From positions 62,001 to 126,000 of the forward strand of contig NZ_JAGGCS010000012.1 of the NCBI RefSeq assembly GCF_022884085.1: a stretch of DNA of 64,000 nt, in the 5' to 3' direction. Source of the DNA: Paenirhizobium cremeum (GTDB taxonomy: Bacteria; Pseudomonadota; Alphaproteobacteria; Rhizobiales; Rhizobiaceae). This document shows, in pieces, positions 17,077 through 25,744 of this stretch. The first letter of the stretch is position 1; each line of letters opens with the position of its first letter. Under the pieces are notes generated by a model. It was not told where the DNA came from. It was given only the letters and a program-made list of their open reading frames with translations, and did no database searches. A program made the translations under genes and the position numbers.

Positions 17077-17129
17077 AGGCGTCTCTCCCGTCGTTTTTCC
17101 TATTCATAACAGTTTTTTGCGGGCTTGGC

Positions 17130-17158
17130 TTGCATTTGCTTGCGTAATTGCCGATATG
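17130..17158 (+). promoter_or_regulatory. Likely sigma-70 promoter of ffs
   Basis: TTGCAT (17130-17135), a 17-base spacer, then GATATG (17153-17158). This puts transcription start at about 17165, exactly where the SRP RNA closing stem begins. Confidence 0.5.
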
Positions 17159-17162
17159 TGCA

Positions 17163-17265
17163 GCCGGGAGGTTGGTGGTGGACGAGCCACTCGCCAACCG
17201 GGTCAGGTCCGGAAGGAAGCAGCCCTAACGAGCGCGGCACGGGTCATCGTGCCAGCCTCCCACCT
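17163..17265 (+). ncRNA. ffs: Signal recognition particle RNA (4.5S, small bacterial type)
   Basis: The hallmark SRP domain IV sequence GTCAGGTCCGGAAGGAAGCA lies at 17202-17221, followed by GCCCTAACGA. GGGAGG (17166-17171) pairs with CCTCCC (17256-17261), with further pairing inside, giving the single long hairpin of about 100 nt. The RNA binds Ffh to target membrane proteins to FtsY. It sits between the divergent HIT gene and dnaX, a common place for it in alphaproteobacteria. Confidence 0.96.
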
Positions 17266-17355
17266 TCCGTTTCATTTGGCCGTTTCGTTTGGCTGGCAAA
17301 CAAGCGGTTTATTCATGCCCGGGCATCGGGTCTTCGAGAGACGCTGGCAGGGGCG

Positions 17356-19242
17356 ATGAGCGAGTTCGAGCCTAAAGCATCGAATGCCGACGGTACCGCA
17401 ACCGGGTATCGCGTTCTTGCCCGCAAGTATCGCCCCAAGGATTTCACGGATCTGATGGTCGGCCAGGAGCCGATGGTCCGCACGCTGACCAACGCCTTCG
17501 AGACCGGCCGCATCGCGCAGGCCTACATGCTGACCGGCGTTCGCGGGGTCGGCAAGACGACGACGGCGCGCATTCTCGCTCGCGCACTCAATTACAAGAC
17601 CGCCGAAATCGACAAGCCGACGATCGACCTGAAGATCCCCGGCGAACACTGCCAGGCGATCATGGAAGGCCGGCATGTCGACGTGATCGAGATGGACGCC
17701 GCTTCCCATACCGGTATCGACGACATCCGCGAGATCATCGAGCAGGTGCGCTACCGCCCCGTCTCGGCGCGCTACAAGGTCTATATCATCGACGAAGTGC
17801 ACATGCTGTCGACGGCGGCCTTTAACGGCCTCCTGAAGACACTGGAAGAGCCGCCCGAGCATGTGAAGTTCATCTTCGCCACCACCGAAATCCGCAAGGT
17901 GCCGATCACGGTTCTTTCCCGCTGCCAGCGTTTCGATCTGCGCCGGATCAGCGCCGGGGATCTTGTCGGGCTGTTTTCCACCATCGCGGCCAAGGAAGGC
18001 ATCAGCGCCGAGAACGAAGCTCTGGCGATGATCGCGCGCGCGGCCGAGGGTTCGGCCCGCGACGGCCTGTCCCTGCTCGACCAGGCGATTGCCCATGGCG
18101 GCGGTGTGGTGCAGGCAGATGCCGTGCGCGCCATGCTGGGCCTTGCGGACCGGGCGCGTATCGTCGACCTCTTCGACCATATCGTGCGTGGCGACGTAGC
18201 AGCGGCACTCGCAGAGTTCGGCAGCCAGTACGAGGCGGGCGCAAACCCGACCGTGGTGTTGACGGACCTTGCCGATTTCACCCATCTGGTGACCCGACTG
18301 AAATACATCCCTTCCGCCGCCGAAGATCCTTCACTCAGCGAGGTGGAACGGGTGCGCGGTGCACGCCTTGCCGAAAGCATTGCGGTCACCACGCTGTCGC
18401 GCATGTGGCAGATGCTGCTCAAGGGCATTCCGGAAGCCGAAAATTCGTCGCGGCCAGCGGGTGCCGCCGAGATGGTCATTATCCGGCTTGCCCATGCGGC
18501 CCACCTGCCGTCACCCGAAGATGCCGCCCGCCGCCTGCTGGAGCTTTCCGAGGGGGGAGAAGGTGCGGCCCCGGGCGGTGCTTCGCCGCGCGGCGGCAAT
18601 GGCGGAGGCGGAGCTTCGATGGCCTACCGCACTGCAGCCGTGGGCCAGCAGAGCATAGACGCCACGGCACGCAGCATGCCGCCGCAACCCACGGCCCGGC
18701 TGCAGAGCGTCCCTGTTCCGGAGAACGCCCCCCAGAGCATGGCTCGCGTCGAGACCCGACCGGCCGAAGCAGCGCCTGTGCCGAAGGTGCCGGTCAATTC
18801 GCTGGAAGATCTTGCCGATCTTTGCTCGAAGAACCGCGACCCGAAACTCAAGGCGCTTATCCGCGCCTATGTCCGGCTGGTGCGGCTTGAACCCGGACGG
18901 ATCGAGATCAATCTGCCGGAAGAAGCTCCGAAGTCGCTGGTCGGCGACCTGCAGCGGCGACTCGAGGAATGGACCGAAATCCGCTGGATGGTCATCCTGA
19001 GCCGCGAGCCCGGTCAGCCGACACTGACCGAAAGCGAGGCCAACGAGAAGAAGGCCCGGTTTGCGAGCGCCGAGGCCGATCCCGACGTGGCGGCAATCAT
19101 GGCGATGTTTCCCGGAGCCAAGATCCGCAACGTCGTCATCAAGAGTATCGAGGATGAGGCCGACAGCGAAGACGTGGCGCTGCCGGCAGCGGCAGAGTCT
19201 GCCGAAGGCGATATCCTTCCCGGCGACGATATCGAATTCTAG
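17356..19242 (+). CDS. dnaX: DNA polymerase III subunits gamma/tau
   Basis: Clamp-loader ATPase of the replicative polymerase. The 628-aa product has Walker A GVRGVGKTTTARILARALN, Walker B and sensor 1 in YIIDEVHMLSTAAFNGLL and FIFATTEIRKVPITVLSRCQ, and sensor 2 in EGSARDGLSLLDQAI. The C-terminal part has a Gly/Ala/Pro-rich linker (~400-490) and a tau-like domain. The four-Cys zinc module of E. coli DnaX is degraded: only GEHCQAIMEGRH keeps one cysteine. I start at the ATG at 17356; a longer open frame would run through the SRP RNA. No obvious frameshift slip site was found, so a separate gamma form is not assumed. ybaB follows after 27 bases. Confidence 0.96.
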   Translation: MSEFEPKASNADGTATGYRVLARKYRPKDFTDLMVGQEPMVRTLTNAFETGRIAQAYMLTGVRGVGKTTTARILARALNYKTAEIDKPTIDLKIPGEHCQAIMEGRHVDVIEMDAASHTGIDDIREIIEQVRYRPVSARYKVYIIDEVHMLSTAAFNGLLKTLEEPPEHVKFIFATTEIRKVPITVLSRCQRFDLRRISAGDLVGLFSTIAAKEGISAENEALAMIARAAEGSARDGLSLLDQAIAHGGGVVQADAVRAMLGLADRARIVDLFDHIVRGDVAAALAEFGSQYEAGANPTVVLTDLADFTHLVTRLKYIPSAAEDPSLSEVERVRGARLAESIAVTTLSRMWQMLLKGIPEAENSSRPAGAAEMVIIRLAHAAHLPSPEDAARRLLELSEGGEGAAPGGASPRGGNGGGGASMAYRTAAVGQQSIDATARSMPPQPTARLQSVPVPENAPQSMARVETRPAEAAPVPKVPVNSLEDLADLCSKNRDPKLKALIRAYVRLVRLEPGRIEINLPEEAPKSLVGDLQRRLEEWTEIRWMVILSREPGQPTLTESEANEKKARFASAEADPDVAAIMAMFPGAKIRNVVIKSIEDEADSEDVALPAAAESAEGDILPGDDIEF

Positions 19243-19269
19243 ACATAGTCCGAAAAGGGAGATTTCGAC

Positions 19270-19593
19270 ATGCGCGACATCATGGGCATGATGGGCAAGG
19301 TCAAGGAGATGCAGGCCAAGATGGAGAAGATGCAGGCGGAAATCGCCGCACTCGAAGTCGAAGGCAAGTCCGGCGGCGGCCTCGTGACCCTTACGCTGAC
19401 CGGCAAGGGCGACCTGCGGGGCGTCAAGATCGATCCGTCGCTGTTCAAGGAAGACGACGTCGAAATCCTCGAAGACCTGATCGTTGCCGCCCACAAGGAC
19501 GCCAAGGACAAGGCCGAGGCCGTGATGGCGGAAAAGACCAAGGAAATGACCGCCGGCCTGCCGATCCCGCCCGGCATGAAGCTGCCGTTCTGA
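19270..19593 (+). CDS. ybaB: YbaB/EbfC family nucleoid-associated protein
   Basis: A 107-aa member of the YbaB/EbfC family, small DNA-binding dimers that coat the nucleoid. It shows the typical Met/Lys/Gln-rich N-terminal helix ([20 protein letters not shown]), the [20 protein letters not shown] strand pair and the C-terminal [10 protein letters not shown] ending. It follows dnaX by 27 bases. In most bacteria recR comes next; here recR is 2.4 kb away behind an inserted group of three genes. Confidence 0.94.
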   Translation: MRDIMGMMGKVKEMQAKMEKMQAEIAALEVEGKSGGGLVTLTLTGKGDLRGVKIDPSLFKEDDVEILEDLIVAAHKDAKDKAEAVMAEKTKEMTAGLPIPPGMKLPF

Positions 19594-19694
19594 GGTTGGA
19601 TTTTCGCCGGGACCGGGGATTGGCCTTGCCGCGTCGCTTCACCGCTTGACGCGATTTCGAATGTAGGCCCGCCGTGCATCTTGGCTGAGAGCGC

Positions 19695-20585
19695 TTATTC
19701 GAAACACTTCGACGGCCAGGGATTGATCCCATCTCTCAGCCAAAGAAGTGTATCCAGCCAGAAGCCGGCCGCATGGCGGTCGTGAAAGAGACCGAAATGG
19801 CCGATCCTTTCACAGGCAAGGTCCGCAGGCTCGAGCATTACCATGGTGCACCGCGCCCCGGCGTAATAGGAAAGCGCCCGGCGAATCGCCTGCCGGGTTG
19901 CCAGAGGATCGTCGCTGCAGCCGATCGCCAGAACCGGTGCGGTGATAGCGCCGAAACGCTGCTTCAGATGCAGGGCATCTTGCGGGTCCAGTCCCTTCTC
20001 GACACGCGCCGCGCGGAAAGCCCATTCATAGGCGACGCCCGCCGGCAGATCCTCCAGCCAGCCGAGGCGGCGGCCCGGGAAATAGCCGAAGACAGTCGTT
20101 AGAGCCGGCATCGCCACATGCCATTTCAGAAAGAGGCGCGGCCGGGCCTTGCGCTCATAATCTCCCCAATAACCGTACTGGGCGCCGACCGTCAGCATTC
20201 GGGAGACAAGGCCGGCGTTTTCGGCATAACCCGGCAGAAAGCCGCCGATGCTGTGGCCGACCACCATCACGGGCAGAGCCGGCTCGAGAAAGGCCGCCCG
20301 CTCCAAGGCGGCGGCGAAATCCAGTTCACCCCATTGCGTCCAGGTGTGGCCTGAGCCCGCAAGCCGGAGAGGTCTCGACAATCCGATGCCGCGGTAGTCG
20401 TAGGTCAGAACCGCGAAACTGTGGCCGGCCAGAAAGGCGGCGTAGCGATGATAATATCGCGCGGGGACTCCAGTCGCCGGATTGACGACGACGACGCCCT
20501 TCGCCCTTCGCCCCCGCGGCGCCCACCAGTATCCATGCAATGGCGTGCCGTCGGCAGCGGTAAACGAGATCCGCTTTTCCTCCAT
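19695..20585 (-). CDS. Alpha/beta hydrolase
   Basis: A 296-aa serine hydrolase of the alpha/beta fold. The nucleophile elbow is MVVGHSIGGFLPGYA (Ser near residue 110). The oxyanion region is VVVVNPATGVPARYY, and a likely catalytic His is in ERIGHFGLFHDRH near the C-terminus, preceded by an Asp in GCSDDPLATR. It resembles the YheT-like or 'serine aminopeptidase S33' hydrolases. The substrate is unknown. It faces a TetR gene across an 86-base gap with an inverted repeat, so that regulator probably controls it. The gene lies in the segment interrupting ybaB-recR. Confidence 0.83.
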   Translation of the reverse strand: MEEKRISFTAADGTPLHGYWWAPRGRRAKGVVVVNPATGVPARYYHRYAAFLAGHSFAVLTYDYRGIGLSRPLRLAGSGHTWTQWGELDFAAALERAAFLEPALPVMVVGHSIGGFLPGYAENAGLVSRMLTVGAQYGYWGDYERKARPRLFLKWHVAMPALTTVFGYFPGRRLGWLEDLPAGVAYEWAFRAARVEKGLDPQDALHLKQRFGAITAPVLAIGCSDDPLATRQAIRRALSYYAGARCTMVMLEPADLACERIGHFGLFHDRHAAGFWLDTLLWLRDGINPWPSKCFE

Positions 20586-20640
20586 TTCCGGCTCCCTCCC
20601 GTGTTCCAGTCCCTTGGAAGACTATCGGAATGGCCGCTTG

Positions 20641-20664
20641 AGTATACTCACTGGTCGGTATACT
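20641..20664. promoter_or_regulatory. TetR-type operator between hydrolase and regulator
   Basis: AGTATAC (20641-20647), ten bases, then GTATACT (20658-20664): a perfect 7-base inverted repeat. Its centre contains ACTGGTCGGT, a wording frequent in TetR-family operators. It ends 7 bases before the TetR start and about 55 bases before the divergent hydrolase start. It could repress both. Confidence 0.6.
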
Positions 20665-20671
20665 TTACGGC

Positions 20672-21262
20672 ATGGAAAACCAATCGACACGCGAGCGTAT
20701 CGTGGCGGCGGCCAACCGCCTCTTTTACCGGGAAGGGATCCGTGCGGTGAGCGTCGATGCCGTGGCCGAAGAGGCGGGCATCACGAAACGATCCCTCTAT
20801 TATCACTTCCAGAGCAAGGACGAATTGATTACGGCCTATCTGGCATCGAGAGACCAGCCCAATCTTGAAAGCTACCGGCGATGGTTCGAAGCCGCCGAAG
20901 GAGATGCCGGCGACCGGGTGGCCGCAATCTTCGGCAGGCTCGCGAAGGCGGCCCGCCGGGCTGACTGGAAGGGATGCGGCTTCCTCAGAACATCCGCGGA
21001 GCTTGCCAACCTGCCCGGCCATCCGGCGCTGAAGGTCGGGGCAGCCCACAAGAAGAAGTTCGAACGATGGATGGCGGAACGGCTGACGGCTGCCGGTATC
21101 GGCGAAGCTCTGCCGCTGGCGCGCCAGATCATGCTTCTCCTGGACGGCGCCTTTTCCGTCGTGATGCTGCACCACGACCCAAGCTATATGGAGGTGGCCG
21201 GCGAAGCGGCGCGAACCCTCGTGCGAAATGCCGCCAGGACGTCGACGGCAGAGACCCGATGA
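20672..21262 (+). CDS. TetR/AcrR-family transcriptional regulator
   Basis: A 196-aa TetR-family repressor. The DNA-binding domain (about 8-55) reads RERIVAAANRLFYREGIRAV, then SVDAVAEEAGITKRSLYYHF, a textbook helix-turn-helix with the K-x-x-L-Y-Y-H-F end. The C-terminal ligand domain includes DWKGCGFLRTSAELANLPGH, typical of regulators of the YxaF/LmrA-like group. The ATG at 20672 lies right after the operator dyad, arguing for autorepression. Divergent from the alpha/beta hydrolase gene, its likely target; the inducer is unknown. Confidence 0.9.
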   Translation: MENQSTRERIVAAANRLFYREGIRAVSVDAVAEEAGITKRSLYYHFQSKDELITAYLASRDQPNLESYRRWFEAAEGDAGDRVAAIFGRLAKAARRADWKGCGFLRTSAELANLPGHPALKVGAAHKKKFERWMAERLTAAGIGEALPLARQIMLLLDGAFSVVMLHHDPSYMEVAGEAARTLVRNAARTSTAETR

Positions 21263-21301
21263 CGCATTCGGCGCCTGTTTCCTGCCGCGGGGGCGGCGGT
21301 C

Positions 21302-21913
21302 TCATCGCTCCAGCATGGCCCTGAAACGATGAGCGAGCGGGGTGTCGAACAATCGGGTTCGCATTGCCTGATCCCGGCGATTGCCGATTGCGGACACCGC
21401 TTCGGACAGGAAGATACGCGAGCCGCCATAGGGTTGGAACGCGACCAATTCGCCGGCCGCCAGCAGGCCGCCCGTTATCACGCGGCAATAAATACCCGGT
21501 CGCGCAGCAACGGCGTAACACCGGGCAAAGGCAGGATCACCTATCTTCGCTGCGAAGGTGGCGCAGGGGATGCGCGGCGCCGTGACCTCAAGCACGATAT
21601 CGCCGGCAAGAAAACGATCGCCGACAGAGACATTCCGGTTGTCGAGACCTTCGATAACCAGATTTTCGCCAAAGGTTCCCGCCGGCAAGGGGCGCCCCAA
21701 TTCCTCCGCCCACCAGTCGAGCGTCAGCGATCCCTCGATATAGATGGCCTGATCGATACCGCCATGGTGCCGGCGATTGCAGATGCGGTCACCGACGATG
21801 CCTTGCGCATCGACCATCACAGGGCCGCCCACCGGCGTCTTGTTGATCCCGCTCTTATATTTCAGTCCGGCGAGCGTTTCCGCGGCGCCGCGGCAGACGG
21901 CAAGGACTTTCAT
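21302..21913 (-). CDS. MOSC domain protein (YiiM type)
   Basis: A 203-aa MOSC-domain protein. These proteins share the C-terminal domain of molybdenum cofactor sulfurases, and the YiiM group is linked to reduction of N-hydroxylated compounds. Visible features are INKTPVGGPVMVDAQGIVGD at the N-terminus, RRHHGGIDQAIYIEG, and the LPAGTFGENLVIEGLD and PRIPCATFAAKIGD segments. The latter holds the conserved cysteine expected to bind sulfur. I start at the ATG at 21913, with AAAGGA nine bases upstream. Longer starts at 21919 or 21946 exist. It is divergent from recR and lies in the segment inserted between ybaB and recR. Confidence 0.85.
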   Translation of the reverse strand: MKVLAVCRGAAETLAGLKYKSGINKTPVGGPVMVDAQGIVGDRICNRRHHGGIDQAIYIEGSLTLDWWAEELGRPLPAGTFGENLVIEGLDNRNVSVGDRFLAGDIVLEVTAPRIPCATFAAKIGDPAFARCYAVAARPGIYCRVITGGLLAAGELVAFQPYGGSRIFLSEAVSAIGNRRDQAMRTRLFDTPLAHRFRAMLER

Positions 21914-21969
21914 CCACATCGGTCCTTTCGGCGATTCCGTTGACAAAGGTTATGAGATAGAAACGCAGC

Positions 21970-22575
21970 ATGGCAAAGCGAGTCACAGGCCCTGAAATCG
22001 AAAAACTCATCCAGCTTCTGGCGAAAGTGCCGGGGCTTGGGCCCCGTTCGGCCAGGCGAGCGGCTCTGCATCTCATCAAGAAGAGGGATCAGTTGATGGG
22101 TCCGCTGGCGCATGCGCTCGGCGACGCCTACGACAAGGTGAAAATCTGCTCCCATTGCGGCAATGTCGATACCAGCGATCCCTGCACGGTGTGTACCGAC
22201 GACCGGCGCGACCAGTCCGTCATCATCGTCGTCGAGGACGTCTCCGACCTCTGGGCACTGGAACGGGCGGGCGCAATGAACGCGGCCTATCATGTCCTCG
22301 GTGGCACGCTCTCCCCGCTCGACGGCGTCGGCCCTGATGATCTCAACATCAAGGGACTGATCGACCGCGTGGCGAAGGGCGGCATCCGCGAGGTCATCAT
22401 CGCGGTCAACGCCACTGTCGAGGGACAAACCACAGCACACTATATAACGGACCATCTGTCCGGGCTCGACGTGAAGATCACCCGGCTTGCGCATGGCGTT
22501 CCGGTCGGCGGCGAACTCGACTATCTCGATGAGGGCACGCTTTCGGCAGCGCTCCGCGCCAGAACGGCGATCTGA
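21970..22575 (+). CDS. recR: Recombination protein RecR
   Basis: Forms a ring-shaped clamp that works with RecF and RecO in loading RecA at gaps. The 201-aa product has the helix-hairpin-helix [20 protein letters not shown], the four-cysteine zinc finger (CSHCG, then CTVC) at about residues 60-75, and the TOPRIM domain. The latter includes [18 protein letters not shown] and [20 protein letters not shown]. The start at 21970 gives the usual [17 protein letters not shown]. It is separated from ybaB by three accessory genes, and a lytic transglycosylase gene follows after 27 bases. Confidence 0.97.
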   Translation: MAKRVTGPEIEKLIQLLAKVPGLGPRSARRAALHLIKKRDQLMGPLAHALGDAYDKVKICSHCGNVDTSDPCTVCTDDRRDQSVIIVVEDVSDLWALERAGAMNAAYHVLGGTLSPLDGVGPDDLNIKGLIDRVAKGGIREVIIAVNATVEGQTTAHYITDHLSGLDVKITRLAHGVPVGGELDYLDEGTLSAALRARTAI

Positions 22576-22602
22576 AATCAGCCCGAAAATGGGAAACGCG
22601 GC

Positions 22603-23859
22603 ATGACTGTCTTCACCCCCCTTACGCGCATCGCCGTCATGGCACTCGCCCTTGCCTTCGCCGCGCCGGCCGCTCACGCCGCGCCGTCGAAAGCCGAGGT
22701 CGAAAAGCTCTTCCGTAACTGGCTGGCGAACGATCTCTGGCCGGACGCACAAAAGGCCGGCATTTCCCGCCAGACCTTCGATCGGGCGACTGCCGGTATA
22801 ACGCTGAACTGGGATCTGCCGGATCTCGTGCCACCGGGCACCGCGCCGCCGAAGGAGCAGAAGCAGAGCCAGGCTGAGTTTTCCTCGCCGGGCGCCTATT
22901 TCTCGGAAAAGCGCCTGCAAGGGCTCGCCGGCACCGGTCGCGGCCTTGCGGAACGCCATGCGGCAACGCTTCGCAAGGTGGAGGCCGCCTATGGCGTGCC
23001 CGGTTCGATCATCGTCGCAATCTGGGGACGGGAATCGGGCTTCGGCAGCGCCAAACTTCCCTATCCGGCGGTCGACGTGCTGGCGACCAAGGCCTTCATG
23101 TCGACCCGCAAGGATCTTTTCCGCCGCGAACTGATTTCCGCTTTGCATATCGTCGAGGGTGGCGACATCGCGGCATCCAAGATGATGGGTTCGTGGGCCG
23201 GCGCGCTCGGCCAACCGCAGTTCATGCCGACGAGCTATCTGAAATATGCCGTGGACTTCGACGGCGACGGCCATCGCGATATCTGGAATTCCGTGCCGGA
23301 CAGCCTCGCCTCTATTGCCAACTATCTTAAGAAAAGTGGATGGCAGACAGGACGTAGCTGGGGTTTCGAGGTCTCGATCCCCAACGGCGTGACCTGCGCG
23401 CAGGAAGGACCCGACCGTGCGAAACCGCTTTCAGACTGGTCCTCTCAAGGGATCAGACGCATTTCCGGCAAGGATTTCCCGAAAGCCGAACTTTCCGCGC
23501 CGACCATGATGCTGGTGCCGGCCGGCACCCACGGGCCGGAATTCCTGGTGAGCCCGAATTTCTACGTGCTCAAGGAATATAACAATTCCGACCTCTATGC
23601 GCTGTTCATCGGCAACCTCGCCGACCGGATCGCCTATGGCGGCGGAGCCTTCAAGGCACCCTTCGGCGATGTCGGCAAGATGCTGCGCTCGGACGTGCTC
23701 GCCATGCAGAAGGCGCTGGTGGCGAAGGGCTACGACGTCGGGACGGTCGACGGCCTTCCGGGGTTCAAGACCCGGCGTTCCCTCGGGGAATGGCAGGCCA
23801 AGGCCGGCATGGCGCCGACCTGCTTCCCCGATGCCTCGCTGACGACGAAGCTGCGCTGA
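22603..23859 (+). CDS. Lytic murein transglycosylase (MltB family) with peptidoglycan-binding domain
   Basis: A 418-aa periplasmic enzyme cutting peptidoglycan glycan strands to 1,6-anhydro ends. A signal peptide is visible (MALALAFAAPAAHA, cleavage near residue 26). The SLT_2/MltB catalytic domain (about 30-335) carries the catalytic Glu in IIVAIWGRESGFGSAKL and the KMMGSWAGALGQPQFMPTSY segment. A C-terminal PG_binding_1 domain (about 355-415) reads VLAMQKALVAKGYDVG, then TVDGLPGFKTRRSLGEWQ. It follows recR by 27 bases but is probably functionally unrelated. It converges on the MFS gene with a 10-base gap. Confidence 0.93.
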   Translation: MTVFTPLTRIAVMALALAFAAPAAHAAPSKAEVEKLFRNWLANDLWPDAQKAGISRQTFDRATAGITLNWDLPDLVPPGTAPPKEQKQSQAEFSSPGAYFSEKRLQGLAGTGRGLAERHAATLRKVEAAYGVPGSIIVAIWGRESGFGSAKLPYPAVDVLATKAFMSTRKDLFRRELISALHIVEGGDIAASKMMGSWAGALGQPQFMPTSYLKYAVDFDGDGHRDIWNSVPDSLASIANYLKKSGWQTGRSWGFEVSIPNGVTCAQEGPDRAKPLSDWSSQGIRRISGKDFPKAELSAPTMMLVPAGTHGPEFLVSPNFYVLKEYNNSDLYALFIGNLADRIAYGGGAFKAPFGDVGKMLRSDVLAMQKALVAKGYDVGTVDGLPGFKTRRSLGEWQAKAGMAPTCFPDASLTTKLR

Positions 23860-23869
23860 CGCCACCAGC

Positions 23870-25498
23870 CTAATGCGGTTCGATATGGCTCTGGTGGAAG
23901 ACGTCATCGGCCGGCGGGATCGCCTGCCGTTCGATCATCCGGTGAACCCGGGGTTTCGTCTCACCTCGATGAAGTGCCAGTAACCGGTCGCTGTTTTCCG
24001 CATCGGCTTTCGTGCGTCGCTGGTTATGGCGCACGTAATCTACCCAGGTCGGCGTGTGATAAGTTTCCGTCCAGATATCCGGATTTTCAAGGTCGCGCAT
24101 CAGCGCCCAGTTGCGGGCGCCGTCGCGGATGCGGATGCGCCGCCGCTCCACCATCAGGGTCAGGAATTCGCGCAGGTCCGCATCACGGATCTCGTAGTCG
24201 ATGTTGATGACGATCGGACCGCTGCGCGGGCGAATGTCGAGGCTGAGAGGCGGTTCGTTGAAGCGGTTCAACGGATCGAGATCGAGCGAGGCAAAGGCGG
24301 GCATGGGCAGCCAGAGGCCGATCGCAACACCGGCTATCATGACGAAGCTGGAGGCGAAAAGGGCGGAGGAGACCCCTTGCCCTTCCGCCATCAGACCCCA
24401 GATCCAGCTGCCGGTCGCCATGCCGCCGAAGGTCGCGGTCTGGTAAAGCGACAGAGCCCGGCCGACCACCCAGCGTGGCGTCGAGAGCTGCACGACCGTA
24501 TTGAAGAGCGAAAGCGCCAGCACCCAGCACGCTCCGGCCAGAAGGAGCGCGAGCCCGGTCAGCAAGGCCGAGCTGGAGGCACCGATCACGGCTGCACTCA
24601 GCGCGAAGCCGGCGAAGGCACAGCGCACGATATCCTCGCTCGACAGGATTTCGCGAAGTCTTGCACTGGAAAAGGCCCCGCCGATGGCGCCTGCCCCAAA
24701 GGCGCCGAGCAGCAAGCCATAGGTCAGCGGGCCGCCGGCGACAAGGTCGCGGGCGACGATCGGCAGCAGCGCCAGGATCGCGACGGCCGTCAGGCCGAAG
24801 ACGAAACCGCGAAACAGGACCTTTCCGAGATTTGGCGACATCGCCACGTAACGAAGGCCTGCCGCGATCGCACGCCCGAGTTCCTCGCGCGGGAGCGTGG
24901 ACTTTGGAATATCGGGCCGCCAGCGGAAGAGCACGAAGATGAGGGCAAAATAGCTCAACGTATTGGCGGCGAAGGCGGCGGCGGCGCCGGCTGCAGCCAC
25001 GATGATGCCGCCGATGGCGGGGCCGACGCTACGGGTGATGTTGAACCCCATGCTGTTCAGCGCGACCGCCCCCGGCAGATCGTCACGCGGCACCATATCG
25101 CCCACGGAAGCCTGCCAGGACGGATTGTTCAGCGCCGTGCCGGCGCCGATCAGAAAGGTAAAGGCAAGCAGGAGCCAGGGCGTTATGAGATCCATGTAGG
25201 CGAAAGCCGCGAGTGCTGCTGAAACGCAGAACATGAAGATCTGGGCCGTTAACATGACACGGCGGCGGTCGTAATTGTCTGCGATGGCGCCGGAGACGAG
25301 CGAAAACAGCATGATGGGCAGGGTCGTGGATGCCTGCACCAGGGCCACCATGTTTTCCGAGCTGGAAATCAGGGCCATCATCCAGGCGGCACCGACACCC
25401 TGGATCAGTCCTCCCAGATTGGAGGCGATGCTGGCAAACCAGACATTGCGATAGGTCGTGTGCGACAGCGGGGTCAGGAAGGATCTGCGCTCGGGCAC
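23870..25498 (-). CDS. MFS exporter with a C-terminal soluble domain
   Basis: A 542-aa major facilitator of the enterobactin-exporter/DUF894 (MFS_3) type. The first ~410 residues hold the membrane helices, with GAIADNYDRRRVMLTAQ as the conserved loop 2-3 motif and SYFALIFVLFRWRPDIPKS at the mid-cytoplasmic loop. The last ~120 residues are soluble, with VINIDYEIRDADLREFLTLM and later WTETYHTPTWVDYVRHNQRR. That looks like a ferredoxin-fold, monooxygenase-like domain seen on some members. I start at the GTG at 25498 (AAAGAGG seven bases upstream), which gives PERRSFLTPLSHTTYRNVWF as the first conserved part. An open extension to 25630 exists. The cargo is unknown. Confidence 0.83.
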   Translation of the reverse strand: MPERRSFLTPLSHTTYRNVWFASIASNLGGLIQGVGAAWMMALISSSENMVALVQASTTLPIMLFSLVSGAIADNYDRRRVMLTAQIFMFCVSAALAAFAYMDLITPWLLLAFTFLIGAGTALNNPSWQASVGDMVPRDDLPGAVALNSMGFNITRSVGPAIGGIIVAAAGAAAAFAANTLSYFALIFVLFRWRPDIPKSTLPREELGRAIAAGLRYVAMSPNLGKVLFRGFVFGLTAVAILALLPIVARDLVAGGPLTYGLLLGAFGAGAIGGAFSSARLREILSSEDIVRCAFAGFALSAAVIGASSSALLTGLALLLAGACWVLALSLFNTVVQLSTPRWVVGRALSLYQTATFGGMATGSWIWGLMAEGQGVSSALFASSFVMIAGVAIGLWLPMPAFASLDLDPLNRFNEPPLSLDIRPRSGPIVINIDYEIRDADLREFLTLMVERRRIRIRDGARNWALMRDLENPDIWTETYHTPTWVDYVRHNQRRTKADAENSDRLLALHRGETKPRVHRMIERQAIPPADDVFHQSHIEPH

Positions 25499-25624
25499 GA
25501 ATGAACCTCTTTCGGGCGGGCAACTTATGGTCACCCCAAGCGTGATTTCTGAAAACTTGCCAGACCGCGGAAGCGAAAAGGCGAGCAAAGCATGCAACGG
25601 GTTGTAGCCCCTGACGGCAAAAGC

Positions 25625-25653
25625 TTGCAATCCCGCTGAGGCAAGCGTATATA
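25625..25653 (+). promoter_or_regulatory. Sigma-70 promoter of the rimP-nusA-infB operon
   Basis: TTGCAA (25625-25630), a 17-base spacer, TATATA (25648-25653). Transcription would start near 25660, giving a leader of about 85 bases that includes the hairpin at 25681-25706. Spacing and both boxes fit the vegetative consensus well. Confidence 0.65.
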
Positions 25654-25680
25654 ACGCTCAAGTTCTTGATCGACAGATGA

Positions 25681-25711
25681 AGAGTGGGACCGCAAGGACC
25701 CGCTCTTTTTT
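25681..25711 (+). terminator. Terminator-like hairpin in the rimP leader (possible attenuator)
   Basis: AGAGTGGGACC (25681-25691), loop GCAA, GGACCCGCTCT (25696-25706), then a T-run to 25711. The stem has one A.A mismatch and one G.T pair. It starts about 20 bases after the predicted transcription start and ends 34 bases before rimP. No gene upstream on this strand needs a terminator, because the MFS gene is transcribed away. It therefore probably acts on the rimP-nusA transcript itself. Confidence 0.6.
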
Positions 25712-25744
25712 GTTGGCGATCGGTTCCATCCAGGAGTGAGACGA

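Noticed and set aside
17125..17355. N-terminal extension of dnaX
   Set aside because: The extension would translate the SRP RNA gene. The conserved DnaX sequence starts after the ATG at 17356.
18540..18760. Programmed frameshift in dnaX for a separate gamma subunit
   Set aside because: I searched by eye for an A-rich slippery sequence with a downstream stem and found none convincing.
21910..23274. Open frame (454 codons) antisense to recR and the transglycosylase
   Set aside because: It spans two well-supported genes and the gap between them. No recognisable domain.
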